A stretch of DNA of 63,323 nt from Crystallibacter permensis (GCF_025960875.1 NZ_JAODLR010000025.1:1-63323); one strand, 5' to 3'. Shown: positions 6,801 to 15,504, numbered from the stretch's first letter. Notes: generated by a model from the letters alone, not told the origin. Numbers and translations: made by a program.

Positions 6801-9428
6801 ATGACTGAAAGCGCATTTGTGGGACGGCTGGCCGGGTTCTGCGCCGATGATATCGCCTTGGCAGGCGGCAAGGGCGCCAACCTCGGTGAGCTGATCCGCA
6901 CCAGCTTTCCCGTGCCGGACGGCTTCGTCATTACCACCCGGGCGTACGCCGCCCTGCTGGACTCCACGCCGCTCGGCGGGAAACTGGCGGAACTGCTGCA
7001 ATTGGGCGCGGACGGTGCCAGTATCAGGTCGGAATTTGCAGCCACGAGCCTTCCGCCAAAGATCCGGGCGGCAGTAGCGGATGCATATGCTCAGCTGGGT
7101 TCGAAACCAGTAGCCGTGCGATCGAGTGCCACGGCCGAGGACCTGCCGGGCGCAGCCTTCGCCGGCCAGCAGGACACCTACCTCAATGTTGTCGGCGAGG
7201 ATGCGGTGATCCAGGCCGTGGCGGATTGCTGGGCCTCGCTCTGGACGGACCGGGCGATCGCTTACCGCCAGCGGCAGCGGATCGATCCGCATGAGGTGGC
7301 TATCGCCGTCGTCGTTCAGGACATGGTTCCGGCAGAGATGGCCGGCGTGATGTTCGGCGCGAACCCCGTAACCGGTGCGCGGGACGAGATTGTCGTGGAT
7401 GCCAGCAGCGGGCTGGGGGAAGCCGTGGTCTCCGGCCTGGTTACGCCGGACCATTATGTTCTCGACAGCGCTGGACGCCTGAGGGATTATGCCCCTGGGC
7501 GACGTGAAGTAGTGATTCACGCGTACGACGACGGCGGAACCGGCGAGACCCGAGCCGCCAGCGAGAACGGCGGGATCAGCGATGTCCCCGGTGCCCGCGA
7601 GGGCCGCGGTCGCGTCCGGGCCAACGCGGACCTGCAGCCTTCGCTTAGCCCGGCACAGCTCGCGGAACTGGTGCGGCTGGCGCGGCAGGCGGCGGAGCTG
7701 TTCGGCCGGCCGCAGGACATGGAATGGGCGGTAGCCGGGGATCGGATCTACGTCCTGCAGTCACGTCCGATGACAGCACTGCCGCCACAACCGCTGAAAC
7801 TGAACCGGTTCCAGAAGCTGATGGGGCCGTTCTTCCTCGAAATGTTCACGCAGCGGCCCTACCCGTTGGATGTCTCGGGCTGGATAGATCAGGGAATCGG
7901 CGCCATGCTCCGGGGAATGGCGGGCAGCGTTGGCGTCCGGTTCCCGTCCATTGAACAGCTGCTGCCGGAAGAAGACGGGGTGGTGGTCCGGCTGGTTCCA
8001 CCGATCCCGCGGCCAACGCTCCGGACCGTCGCAGCGCCCATGTCCATCGCCCTGCGCGTCCGCCGGTTCAGGCCGGACAAATGGACAGAGGACGGCCGGT
8101 TCACCGCGTTCCTGGCCGAGGTGGAACAACTGAATGCGCGGGATCCGGAGCCGCTGCGCTGGCACGAAGTTATCCGGTTGGCCGAGGACGCCTTCGCCGC
8201 GATTCACTGGATTACCGAACTGCGCGCCGCCTATCTGCCCGGGGCGTTTGTCCCGCAGGCCAAGCTGCGCTTGTTACTGCTGCTGCTGGGCAAGCCCCGG
8301 CTGGCCTCTGCGCTGGTCGCCGGCGCCGAAACCCGCACCAGCCAGGCCAACCGCGCTCTGGAGCAGCTGGCGGAGGGCATCCAGCGCGATCCCGCTCTCT
8401 CCGCGGCGTTTGATGAATTGGCCGCAGCGGAGCTGCTCGTCCGGCTGAATGAGCCGGATTTCGCCGGCTTCCGCGCTGATTTCGACGCTTTCCTGACAGT
8501 GTACGGCCACCGCGAGACAGTCAGCATTGTGCTCAGCAGCGCACCCACCTGGTCCGGCGCTCCCGATGTGGTGCTCGGCCTGGTCAAGGCGATGCTGGGC
8601 GAACGGCACCAGGGCGCTGACCAGACCGGACAGGCCCTGCGGGAGCTGGAGCGGCATCCCGCCCTCCGGTTTGGACCGCTCCGGCGCCAGATCGAGGGCG
8701 CCGTCGCGGCCGCCAAAGCCGGCATGGCGTTCCGCGAAGACACCCACTTCTACGCCACCAAACTGCTGCCGCCGCTGCGCCGGGCGCTGCTGGAGCTCGG
8801 GCAGAGGCTGGCCGCGGTCGGTGTGCTGGAGTCACCGGACCAGGTCCACCACCTGCGCTTCGACGAACTCCAAACGATGACAATCGGAGGCGGAGGCGGA
8901 GGCGGAGGCGGCAGCGCTGGCGGTGGCCGCGACGGCATCGGCAACGGCATCGGCGACGGCGCGGTACTGCCGGCCGCCGAACGCGAGCGGTACCGCCGCG
9001 TGGTGCTGGCGCGCGAGGCAAAGCGCCGCGAGCTCGAAGGTATTCCCTTGCTGCCGACGGATGCCCTCTTCGCCGGCAGGCGCCGGCACGGGAATGCCCT
9101 GGTTTCCGGCACAGCGGCCAGCGCAGGCCGGGCGGCCGGACGGGTCCGGGTGATCCGCTCGCCGGCGGACTTCGGCACCTTGGTCAGCGGGGAGGTTCTC
9201 GTCTGCCCGTACACCAATCCCTCGTGGACGCCGTTGTTCCAGCGCGCCGCCGCCGTCGTTGTGGACGCTGGCGGCCTCGGCTCGCACGCCGCGATCGTAG
9301 CGCGCGAGTACGGCATTCCCGCGGTGATGGGAACCGGTACCGGAACGGATGTGCTGCGGGACGGTCAGCAGGTCCTCGTGGATGGTTCCGCCGGTCTGGT
9401 CCTGCCCGCCGGCGATGAGCGCGCCTGA
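6801..9428 (+). CDS. PEP synthase-like phosphotransferase with rifampin phosphotransferase (RPH) domain order
   Basis: 875 residues. N-terminal ATP-grasp domain of the PPDK/PEP-synthase type (GGKGANLGEL; RSSATAEDLPGAAFAGQQDTY; about 1-325). A large middle domain (about 335-760) has no PEP-synthase counterpart. The swivelling phosphohistidine domain lies at the very C-terminus, GGLGSHAAIVAREYGIPAV, with catalytic H829. PEP synthase has the order ATP-grasp, His domain, PEP-binding barrel, about 800 residues. Here the barrel is absent and the His domain comes last, as in rifampin phosphotransferase of similar length. The substrate is inferred only. A poly-Gly linker encoded by four GGAGGC units (8886-8909) separates the middle and His domains. 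GGAGG at 6787-6791 supports the ATG at 6801. Confidence 0.85.
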   Translation: MTESAFVGRLAGFCADDIALAGGKGANLGELIRTSFPVPDGFVITTRAYAALLDSTPLGGKLAELLQLGADGASIRSEFAATSLPPKIRAAVADAYAQLGSKPVAVRSSATAEDLPGAAFAGQQDTYLNVVGEDAVIQAVADCWASLWTDRAIAYRQRQRIDPHEVAIAVVVQDMVPAEMAGVMFGANPVTGARDEIVVDASSGLGEAVVSGLVTPDHYVLDSAGRLRDYAPGRREVVIHAYDDGGTGETRAASENGGISDVPGAREGRGRVRANADLQPSLSPAQLAELVRLARQAAELFGRPQDMEWAVAGDRIYVLQSRPMTALPPQPLKLNRFQKLMGPFFLEMFTQRPYPLDVSGWIDQGIGAMLRGMAGSVGVRFPSIEQLLPEEDGVVVRLVPPIPRPTLRTVAAPMSIALRVRRFRPDKWTEDGRFTAFLAEVEQLNARDPEPLRWHEVIRLAEDAFAAIHWITELRAAYLPGAFVPQAKLRLLLLLLGKPRLASALVAGAETRTSQANRALEQLAEGIQRDPALSAAFDELAAAELLVRLNEPDFAGFRADFDAFLTVYGHRETVSIVLSSAPTWSGAPDVVLGLVKAMLGERHQGADQTGQALRELERHPALRFGPLRRQIEGAVAAAKAGMAFREDTHFYATKLLPPLRRALLELGQRLAAVGVLESPDQVHHLRFDELQTMTIGGGGGGGGGSAGGGRDGIGNGIGDGAVLPAAERERYRRVVLAREAKRRELEGIPLLPTDALFAGRRRHGNALVSGTAASAGRAAGRVRVIRSPADFGTLVSGEVLVCPYTNPSWTPLFQRAAAVVVDAGGLGSHAAIVAREYGIPAVMGTGTGTDVLRDGQQVLVDGSAGLVLPAGDERA

Positions 9429-9450
9429 CGATGAGTGCGCTTAACAACGA

Positions 9451-9478
9451 CGGCGGCCCGGACATTTCCGGGCCGCCG
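9451..9478. terminator. Convergent stem-loop between the RPH-like gene and hmp
   Basis: CGGCGGCCCGGA (9451-9462) and TCCGGGCCGCCG (9467-9478) pair perfectly around a four-base loop between two convergent genes. There is no strong T tract on either side. Confidence 0.6.
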
Positions 9479-9513
9479 ACTGTTGGGATGGTGGCTGCTT
9501 TTTTCGAGGGGCC

Positions 9514-10686
9514 TTAGTTTGCCGAGGCGAGCCAGAGATCCGGGCCGAAGACCTCGTAGTGGATCTTGGTGGCGGGGATACCGGCGTCGATCGCCTGGTT
9601 GCGGATGGACTTCATGAACGGCAGCGGGCCGCAGACGTAGACGGAGGCGTCGACCGGCAGTTCTACATCCTGCAGGGTCATGAAGCCTGTGCTGGCGCCT
9701 TCGGCCGGCTCTTCGAGCCACAGCTTGAGGTTGGCGCCGTCGAGCTTTTCGATGTCGTTGACCATCTGGTCGCGCAACGCCCAGGCTTCCAGGTTCTTCT
9801 CCGCGTGCAGGACCATTACTTCGCGGCTGGAACCCTGCCGGGCCAGGGAGCGCAGTGCGGACGCGGACGGGGTGCAGCCGATGCCTGCGGTGGCGAAGAC
9901 TACCGGGTTGTCGCCCTCGTCCAGGGTGACGTCGCCGTAGGGGTTGGACAGCTCGAGGACATCGTCGACCTGGACGGTGCGGTGGAGCACGGGGGAGACC
10001 TCGCCGCCGTCGTCGAGTTTGGTGGTGAAGACCCGGCGTTCGGTGGAGTGGACGTCGGCGGAGAGCGAGTACTGGCGGACCTGGCGCAGGCCGTCGGGCA
10101 GCTGGACCTTGACGCTGACGAACTGGCCGGGGCGGGCGACGGTGGCCGGGGTGTCATCCGCCGGCTCGAGGACGAAGGTCATGGCGCCGGTGCCGGCCGG
10201 GTTCTTCTCCACGACCTTCCACGGCGTCCACATCTTGTCATTGGCCTGCTGTGCGTAGAGGCCCTTTTCGATCTTGATCAGGGCGTTGGCCATCAACCAG
10301 TAGACCTCGGTCCAGGCTTCGGCGATCTCCGCGGTGATCACATCGGCCAGCTCTTCGGCGATGGCTTCGAAGAGGTACTTGTAGACGATGTCGTACTGGT
10401 CTTCGGTGATGCCCAGCGAGGTGTGCTTGTTGGCGATGCGGCTGAGCATGGTCTCGGGGATCAGATCGGGGTTGGCGACCAAGGCGGAGGCGAAGGCGGC
10501 GATGGAACCGGCCAAGGCCTTCTGCTGCTCCCCGTTGCGCTGGTTGGCGCGGCTGAAAAGCCCGTCAAGGAGTTCCGGATGCGCCGCGAACATGCGGCTG
10601 TAGAAGTTCGGTGTAATGCTCCCCAACCGTTCGCCCACGAGGGGGAGGGTGGCTTCAATGATGGGGCGGGATTTCTCCGAGAGCAT
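9514..10686 (-). CDS. hmp: Flavohemoglobin nitric oxide dioxygenase
   Basis: 390 residues; converts NO plus O2 plus NAD(P)H to nitrate in the cytoplasm. The globin domain (1-140) has distal Y29 (NFYSRMF), Q53/Q54 and proximal H88 (NKHTSLGI). The FAD domain has RQYSLS. The NAD domain has GIGCTP and VYVCGPLPFM, and a C-terminal YEVFGP. All key residues are present. AAGGAG before the ATG at 10686 supports the start. The gene lies 108 bp downstream of nsrR on the same strand, and a 23-bp dyad starting 38 bp upstream of the ATG resembles an NsrR operator, so NO-induced derepression is expected. Confidence 0.96.
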   Translation of the reverse strand: MLSEKSRPIIEATLPLVGERLGSITPNFYSRMFAAHPELLDGLFSRANQRNGEQQKALAGSIAAFASALVANPDLIPETMLSRIANKHTSLGITEDQYDIVYKYLFEAIAEELADVITAEIAEAWTEVYWLMANALIKIEKGLYAQQANDKMWTPWKVVEKNPAGTGAMTFVLEPADDTPATVARPGQFVSVKVQLPDGLRQVRQYSLSADVHSTERRVFTTKLDDGGEVSPVLHRTVQVDDVLELSNPYGDVTLDEGDNPVVFATAGIGCTPSASALRSLARQGSSREVMVLHAEKNLEAWALRDQMVNDIEKLDGANLKLWLEEPAEGASTGFMTLQDVELPVDASVYVCGPLPFMKSIRNQAIDAGIPATKIHYEVFGPDLWLASAN

Positions 10687-10723
10687 CGTTACTCCTTGGG
10701 TCGGAAGGTGGTTGATGCCTCAA

Positions 10724-10746
10724 AAGTAGCATCCCAAATGCTGGTT
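10724..10746 (-). promoter_or_regulatory. Candidate NsrR operator upstream of hmp
   Basis: The 23-bp element has a core of AGCAT-CCCAA-ATGCT (10728-10742, perfect inverted repeat) flanked by AA on the left and TT on the right. This is an 11-1-11 layout, the geometry known for NsrR sites. A second inverted repeat, TTTCTAC-CACGT-GTAGAAA, lies at 10757-10775 and could be part of the promoter or a weak nsrR terminator. Confidence 0.6.
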
Positions 10747-10794
10747 TAAATCCACATTTCTACCACGTGTAGAAACTTCCTTGATTTTTCGCGC

Positions 10795-11244
10795 CTAGGC
10801 CGGGCGGCGTGTGTTCAACATCACAAAGACCGGCTCCATTTGGGCCTGATGCGGCAGGCTCGAGACGACCAGATCGTCGAGTTCGCGGTAGAAGGCCTCG
10901 CGGGCGCGGCGCAGGGCCCCGCGCAGGCCGCAGTTGTTGCTCATCGGGCAGTTGCCGGCGGCGCTTTCGCAGTCGACTAGGTCTTCGCGCTCGTCCAGTT
11001 CGCGCAGGAGCCAGCCCACCGTCGTCGTACGCCCTTTGGCGCTCAAACGCACGCCTCCGGAGCGGCCGCGGACCGCGTCCACGAGGCCGAGGGAGCGCAG
11101 TTTCAGGACTGCTTTGCTGACGTGGTTGTAGGGAGTTCCGACGCCGTCGGCTATGGCCTGTGTTGTCAGCAGTTCGCCTTCGGGCGAGGCGCTGAGCAGC
11201 ATGAGGGCGCGCAGGCACACGTCAGAGAAGGCATTGATCCGCAT
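10795..11244 (-). CDS. nsrR: Rrf2-family nitric oxide-sensing repressor NsrR
   Basis: 149 residues. An N-terminal winged helix-turn-helix (LTTQAIADGVGTPYNHVSKAV) is followed by the Rrf2 cysteine triad C92, C99 and C105 in CESAAGNCPMSNNC. An aspartate sits at position 8. Three cysteines plus Asp8 are the ligand set described for the [4Fe-4S] cluster of Streptomyces NsrR, so NO sensing is well supported. It lies directly upstream of hmp on the same strand. The start codon is six bases after TAGAAT, a leaderless arrangement. Confidence 0.92.
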   Translation of the reverse strand: MRINAFSDVCLRALMLLSASPEGELLTTQAIADGVGTPYNHVSKAVLKLRSLGLVDAVRGRSGGVRLSAKGRTTTVGWLLRELDEREDLVDCESAAGNCPMSNNCGLRGALRRAREAFYRELDDLVVSSLPHQAQMEPVFVMLNTRRPA

Positions 11245-11256
11245 GCAGGCATTCTA
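11242..11256 (-). promoter_or_regulatory. Leaderless promoter -10 for nsrR
   Basis: On the minus strand TAGAAT (forward 11251-11256), then six bases, then ATG at 11244. No ribosome binding site. Confidence 0.55.
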
Positions 11257-11301
11257 ACGCCGCTGAGTCGATGCTCCGTCCGGAGGTTGCTCCGTCCGGT
11301 G

Positions 11302-11772
11302 TTAGGCGGGCGGCCAGACGATCCGGTCCTGCGGGTCGATGAACGGGTCGGGGTAGGTCCACTCGCCGTCGTCGTCATGGCTGTAGGGCTGGATGGCCGC
11401 GATGGCGGCTCCCCACGAATGCTCGGTGGCGACGTGGATGGCGTCCGTGTCATTGTCGGGCAGGTAGATGTCGCTGATCACTGCGATCGCGCGGAACTGC
11501 GACTTCTCCTGCTGCAACGCGGTGTAGATGTCCTGGATCATGGCATCCGCGTCCACCTCGTCGGATTCCTCGTCGCCCTCGATGTCCTCGGGCTGGACGG
11601 CGATCAGCCGCAGCTCGCCGTCGGTGGTCATGACCAGGCCCACCGGCAGGAAGGCGCCGTGTTCTTCCAGCTGCTCCTGCGCCATGCCCAGGCCCGTGCC
11701 GAAGAGCGTGTCGATGTCGTTCAGGACCTCAGGTTCTATACCTTCGCGCCACGAAGTGCCCTCTGTGCTCAT
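11302..11772 (-). CDS. Conserved hypothetical acidic protein
   Basis: 156 residues, strongly acidic (patches such as GDEESDEVDADAM and HDDDGEWTYPDP). No signal peptide or membrane segment, and no motif I recognise. It starts three bases after the phosphomannomutase stop codon, so the two are almost certainly co-transcribed. A cytoplasmic role is likely; function unknown. Confidence 0.75.
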   Translation of the reverse strand: MSTEGTSWREGIEPEVLNDIDTLFGTGLGMAQEQLEEHGAFLPVGLVMTTDGELRLIAVQPEDIEGDEESDEVDADAMIQDIYTALQQEKSQFRAIAVISDIYLPDNDTDAIHVATEHSWGAAIAAIQPYSHDDDGEWTYPDPFIDPQDRIVWPPA

Positions 11773-11775
11773 TGG

Positions 11776-13185
11776 TTATTCCCTTACCAGTCCCAGGACG
11801 GTGTCCCGGACCTTGTCCAGTGTTGCGGTGTCGATGGCTTCTGCGTTCAGGCGCAGGAAGGGCTCGGTGTTGGACGGGCGGAGGTTGAACCACCAGGAGC
11901 CGTCGCGGGCGGTGAAAGTCACACCGTCGAGTTCGTCGATGTCCACGTCCTGACCGGCGAACCGGGCGCGGACGCGGGCGACGGCGGCGTCCTTGTCCTC
12001 GATCTTCGAGTTGATCTCGCCGGAGGAGACGTACGGCTCGTACTCGTGCGCCAGGACGGAGAGCGGTTGGTCCTGTTCGCCGAGGGCGGCCAGGACGTGC
12101 ATCGCGGCGAGCATGCCAGTGTCGGCGTTGAAGAAGTCGCGGAAGTAGTAGTGCGCGGAGTGCTCCCCGCCGAACACGGCGCCCTCGGCGGCCATCACGG
12201 CTTTGATGAAGGAATGCCCCACCCGGGTGCGCACGGCGCGACCGCCGTCGGTGGCGACGAGTTCGGGCACGGCGCGGGAGGTGATCAGGTTGTGGATGAT
12301 CACCGGGGTGTCCTCGCCGGCGGCCTTGGCGCGGGCGATTTCGCGGCGGGCCACCAGCGCGGTGACGGCGGAGGGCGAGACGGGGTTGCCTGTTTCGTCG
12401 ATCACGAAGCAGCGGTCCGCGTCGCCGTCGAACGCCAGGCCGATGTCCGCGCCGTGGGCGACGACGGCGGCCTGCAGGTCGCGCAGGTTTTCCGGTTCCA
12501 GCGGGTTGGCCGGGTGGTTCGGGAACGTGCCGTCGAGCTCGAAGTACAGTTCGGTGATTTCCAGCGGCAGCGCGGGCAGCACACCGTCGCCCAGGACCGC
12601 GGGGGTGGTCAGTCCGGCCATGCCGTTGCCGGCGTCGACCACGACCTTCAGGCGCCGGGAGCCGGAGAGGTCCACCAGGGAGCGCAGGTAGCCGGCGTAG
12701 TCGGCCAGCACGTCCTGTTCGCTGAGCGTGCCGGGACCGGAGGCGGGGATGCCGTCGGTGAGGTAGCGGGCGGCGGTGTCGCGGATCTCGTAGAGTCCGG
12801 TGTCGGAGGAGACCGGGACGGCGCCGGGCAGGGCCATTTTCATGCCGTTGTATTCGGCCGGGTTGTGCGAGGCGGTGAAGACGACGCCGGCCGCGGACAG
12901 GGTGCCGCAGGCGAAGTAGAGCTCGTCCGTGGAGATCAGGCCCAGCATCTTCGGGTTCGCCCCGCGGGCCGCGGCACCGCGGGCGAAGGCCTGCGCGAAC
13001 TCGGGGGAGGACGGGCGCATGTCCCCGCCGACTAGGACTGTCTGTCCGGCCAGCCCGAGGACGTCCACAAAGGCGGCGCCGGTGGCCTCCACCGTGGCCG
13101 CAGTAATCGTTTCGCCGACGATGCCGCGCACGTCGTACGCCTTGAAGGACTCCTGGAAAGAAACACTAAGATCGAGACTCGTCAC
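11776..13185 (-). CDS. manB: Phosphomannomutase/phosphoglucomutase
   Basis: 469 residues of the alpha-D-phosphohexomutase family. The catalytic phosphoserine loop FTASHNPAEYNGMK, the Mg-binding loop AFDGDADRCF, the sugar-binding GGEHSAH and the C-terminal phosphate-binding RPSNTEPFLR appear in the expected order. It interconverts hexose-6-phosphate and hexose-1-phosphate for nucleotide-sugar or glycogen metabolism; mannose versus glucose preference cannot be read from sequence. It starts with GTG, six bases after TAAGCT, so it is probably leaderless. It is followed in operon by the acidic hypothetical gene. Confidence 0.93.
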   Translation of the reverse strand: MTSLDLSVSFQESFKAYDVRGIVGETITAATVEATGAAFVDVLGLAGQTVLVGGDMRPSSPEFAQAFARGAAARGANPKMLGLISTDELYFACGTLSAAGVVFTASHNPAEYNGMKMALPGAVPVSSDTGLYEIRDTAARYLTDGIPASGPGTLSEQDVLADYAGYLRSLVDLSGSRRLKVVVDAGNGMAGLTTPAVLGDGVLPALPLEITELYFELDGTFPNHPANPLEPENLRDLQAAVVAHGADIGLAFDGDADRCFVIDETGNPVSPSAVTALVARREIARAKAAGEDTPVIIHNLITSRAVPELVATDGGRAVRTRVGHSFIKAVMAAEGAVFGGEHSAHYYFRDFFNADTGMLAAMHVLAALGEQDQPLSVLAHEYEPYVSSGEINSKIEDKDAAVARVRARFAGQDVDIDELDGVTFTARDGSWWFNLRPSNTEPFLRLNAEAIDTATLDKVRDTVLGLVRE

Positions 13186-13197
13186 CGCCCTAGCTTA
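13183..13197 (-). promoter_or_regulatory. Leaderless promoter -10 for manB
   Basis: On the minus strand TAAGCT (forward 13192-13197), six bases, GTG at 13185. The 70-bp divergent region to the helicase gene also contains the inverted repeat GACAG-GA-CTGTC at 13220-13231. Confidence 0.5.
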
Positions 13198-13255
13198 TAA
13201 GGAACCCCTGTGGATAACCGACAGGACTGTCAGGCGCGGCTGTAATACTGGGGTA

Positions 13256-15418
13256 ATGGCTGATTTGCAGAGCATGACCGGACAGGTAACCGACCTTCGG
13301 GAAGAAGCAACCGAAATCCTCCGCCGACTGGTGGGAAATCCGGAGGCACAGTTCCACTCGGGGCAGTTTGAGGCTGTGGAAGCTCTGGTGGCCGGGGGCC
13401 GGCGGGCACTGGTGGTCCAGCGGACGGGCTGGGGAAAGTCCGCCGTCTACTTCGTGGCAAGCCTGCTGCTGCGTGCCCGGGGCGCCGGCCCAACACTGAT
13501 CGTCTCTCCGCTGCTCGCGCTGATGCGGGACCAGGTCTCCGCAGCCGAGCGCGCCGGGGTCCGTGCCGCCGCCATCAACTCGGCCAACCAGCTGGAATGG
13601 GATGATATCCGCGCCAAGCTGGCAGGCAACAGCGTGGACGTCCTGCTGGTCTCGCCGGAGCGGCTGAACAATCCGCGGTTCCGGGAGGAACAGCTGCCGG
13701 AGCTGATCCGCAGTTCGGGCCTGCTGGTGATCGATGAGGCGCACTGCATCTCGGACTGGGGCCATGACTTCCGCCCGGACTACCGGCGCATCCGGGACCT
13801 GATCGAGCAGTTGCCCGCTACCGTGCCGGTGCTGGCTACTACCGCGACGGCGAACTCGCGCGTGGTCCACGACATCGAAGAACAGCTCGGGGCCGCGGCC
13901 CTTGCCGGCGACGTTGCGGCCGGCGGGGAGGTGCTGACCATCCGCGGTCCGCTGGCGCGGGAATCCCTGCGCCTGGGCGTGCTGCGCCTGCCCAATGCCA
14001 GGGCACGCTTGGGCTGGCTGCTGACGCATCTGCACGAACTGCCCGGCAGCGGCATTATCTACGCCCTGACCGTTTCCAACGCCGAGGATACTGCCCGGCT
14101 GCTGCGCGAGGCAGGCCACGAAGTGCTCGCCTACACCGGCCGGACGGACCCGGCAGACCGCGAGGCTGCCGAGGCGGCGCTGAAGGACAACAGGGTCAAG
14201 GCATTGGTCGCCACCAGCGCCCTGGGCATGGGGTTCGACAAACCGGACCTGGGGTTCGTAGTGCACCTCGGGGCGCCGTCGTCGCCGGTGGCGTACTACC
14301 AGCAGGTGGGCCGCGCCGGCCGCGGAACGCCGAACGCTGATGTCTTGCTGCTGCCCGGCCGCGAAGACCGCGACATCTGGGCGTACTTCGCCACCGCGTC
14401 CATGCCGAACGAGGACGTTGCGCTGGCCGTCCTGCGGGAACTGGCGCAGCCGGGGTCGGTTCTCTCCACCGCGGCGCTGGAAACCCGCGTCAATCTCAAG
14501 CGCTCCCCGCTGGAGCTGCTGCTCAAGGTGCTGGCCGTGGACGGGGCCGTGCAACGGGTTTCGGGCGGCTGGGAAGGCACCGGCCAGCCCTGGGAATATG
14601 ACCGCGAGCGCTACGAGCGCATTGCCAAGGCGCGCGTCGCGGAGCAGAACTCCATGCTGGACTACGAGAACACCACCGGCTGCCGGATGGAATTCCTCTC
14701 CCGGGAGCTGGATGATCCGGCGGCCGCACCGTGCGGCCGCTGCGATAACTGCGCCGGCCGCTGGTATGCGGACTCGGTGGCCGAGTCCGCCACGGAAAGC
14801 GCCGATGCCGCCCTGCACCGGGTGGGCGTCGAATTGGATCCGCGCGCCATGTGGCCCACCGGCATGAATCGGCTGGGTGTGGAGGTCAAAGGCAAGATCG
14901 GGCCTGGGGAGGCGAACCAGCCCGGCCGTGCCTTGGCCCGTCTGACGGATCTGGGTTGGGGTAGCAAACTGCGCGAGCTGCTGTCCGAACAGGCGCCGGA
15001 CCAGCCGCTGGACCAGCTGACCCTGCAGGCCTGCGTCCGCGTGCTCGCGGAATGGGGCTGGGCCCAGCGGCCCCTCGCCGTGGTCAGCGTGCCGTCCCGG
15101 ACCCGCCCGCAACTGGTCGGTTCGCTGGCCGAGGGCCTGGCCAGCATCGGGCAGATGCCCTACCTGGGCGCACTGTCCATGCCCGGCGGCGGTCCGAAGG
15201 GCGGCCCGGGCGGCAACAGCGCGTACCGCTTGGCCGACGTCTGGGATCAGTTCGAGGTGCCGGCCGGTGGCGCCGAATGGTTCGCGGGCAATCCGGGGCC
15301 GGTCCTGCTGGTGGACGATCTGGCGGACAGCCGGTGGACCGTCACGGTTGCCGGCCGCACATTGCGCCGGGCCGGAGCCGAGGCCGTGCTGCCGTTCGCC
15401 CTTGCTCTGAAAGCCTGA
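13256..15418 (+). CDS. RecQ-family DNA helicase with C-terminal phosphoribosyltransferase-like motif
   Basis: 720 residues. Superfamily 2 helicase motifs: Walker A QRTGWGKS (about 54-61), DEAH box IDEAHCISDWGHDFRPDY (from about 158), and motif VI QQVGRAGRG. A RecQ zinc-binding segment follows (GCRMEFLSREL.. CGRCDNCAG). Instead of an HRDC domain, the last ~200 residues end in VLLVDDLADSRWT (about 683-695), which resembles the PRPP-binding loop of type I phosphoribosyltransferases. I start at ATG 13256; AATACT lies six bases before it, so it may be leaderless. Role: ATP-driven DNA unwinding in repair or recombination; the meaning of the C-terminal domain is unknown. Confidence 0.88.
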   Translation: MADLQSMTGQVTDLREEATEILRRLVGNPEAQFHSGQFEAVEALVAGGRRALVVQRTGWGKSAVYFVASLLLRARGAGPTLIVSPLLALMRDQVSAAERAGVRAAAINSANQLEWDDIRAKLAGNSVDVLLVSPERLNNPRFREEQLPELIRSSGLLVIDEAHCISDWGHDFRPDYRRIRDLIEQLPATVPVLATTATANSRVVHDIEEQLGAAALAGDVAAGGEVLTIRGPLARESLRLGVLRLPNARARLGWLLTHLHELPGSGIIYALTVSNAEDTARLLREAGHEVLAYTGRTDPADREAAEAALKDNRVKALVATSALGMGFDKPDLGFVVHLGAPSSPVAYYQQVGRAGRGTPNADVLLLPGREDRDIWAYFATASMPNEDVALAVLRELAQPGSVLSTAALETRVNLKRSPLELLLKVLAVDGAVQRVSGGWEGTGQPWEYDRERYERIAKARVAEQNSMLDYENTTGCRMEFLSRELDDPAAAPCGRCDNCAGRWYADSVAESATESADAALHRVGVELDPRAMWPTGMNRLGVEVKGKIGPGEANQPGRALARLTDLGWGSKLRELLSEQAPDQPLDQLTLQACVRVLAEWGWAQRPLAVVSVPSRTRPQLVGSLAEGLASIGQMPYLGALSMPGGGPKGGPGGNSAYRLADVWDQFEVPAGGAEWFAGNPGPVLLVDDLADSRWTVTVAGRTLRRAGAEAVLPFALALKA

Positions 15419-15442
15419 TGTTCCGGGACTGAGAAGGCCAAC

Positions 15443-15465
15443 GCCCGCCCGGCCGCCGGGCGGGC
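15443..15465. terminator. GC-rich stem-loop after the helicase gene
   Basis: GCCCGCCCGG and CCGGGCGGGC pair perfectly around CCG, 24 bp past the helicase stop. It lacks a T tract, so termination is uncertain. Confidence 0.45.
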
Positions 15466-15504
15466 ACGGGGCCACGGACCCCCGGAAATACGGCGCGAAA
15501 ACGC

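Noticed and set aside
9500-9506. Run of six T near 9500 as part of a terminator
   Set aside because: It is over 20 bp away from the stem-loop at 9451-9478, too far to act as its U tract.
11122-13035. 637-codon plus-strand open frame opposite manB and nsrR
   Set aside because: It spans two well-supported minus-strand genes and an intergenic region, with a Gly/Val-rich translation and no motif.
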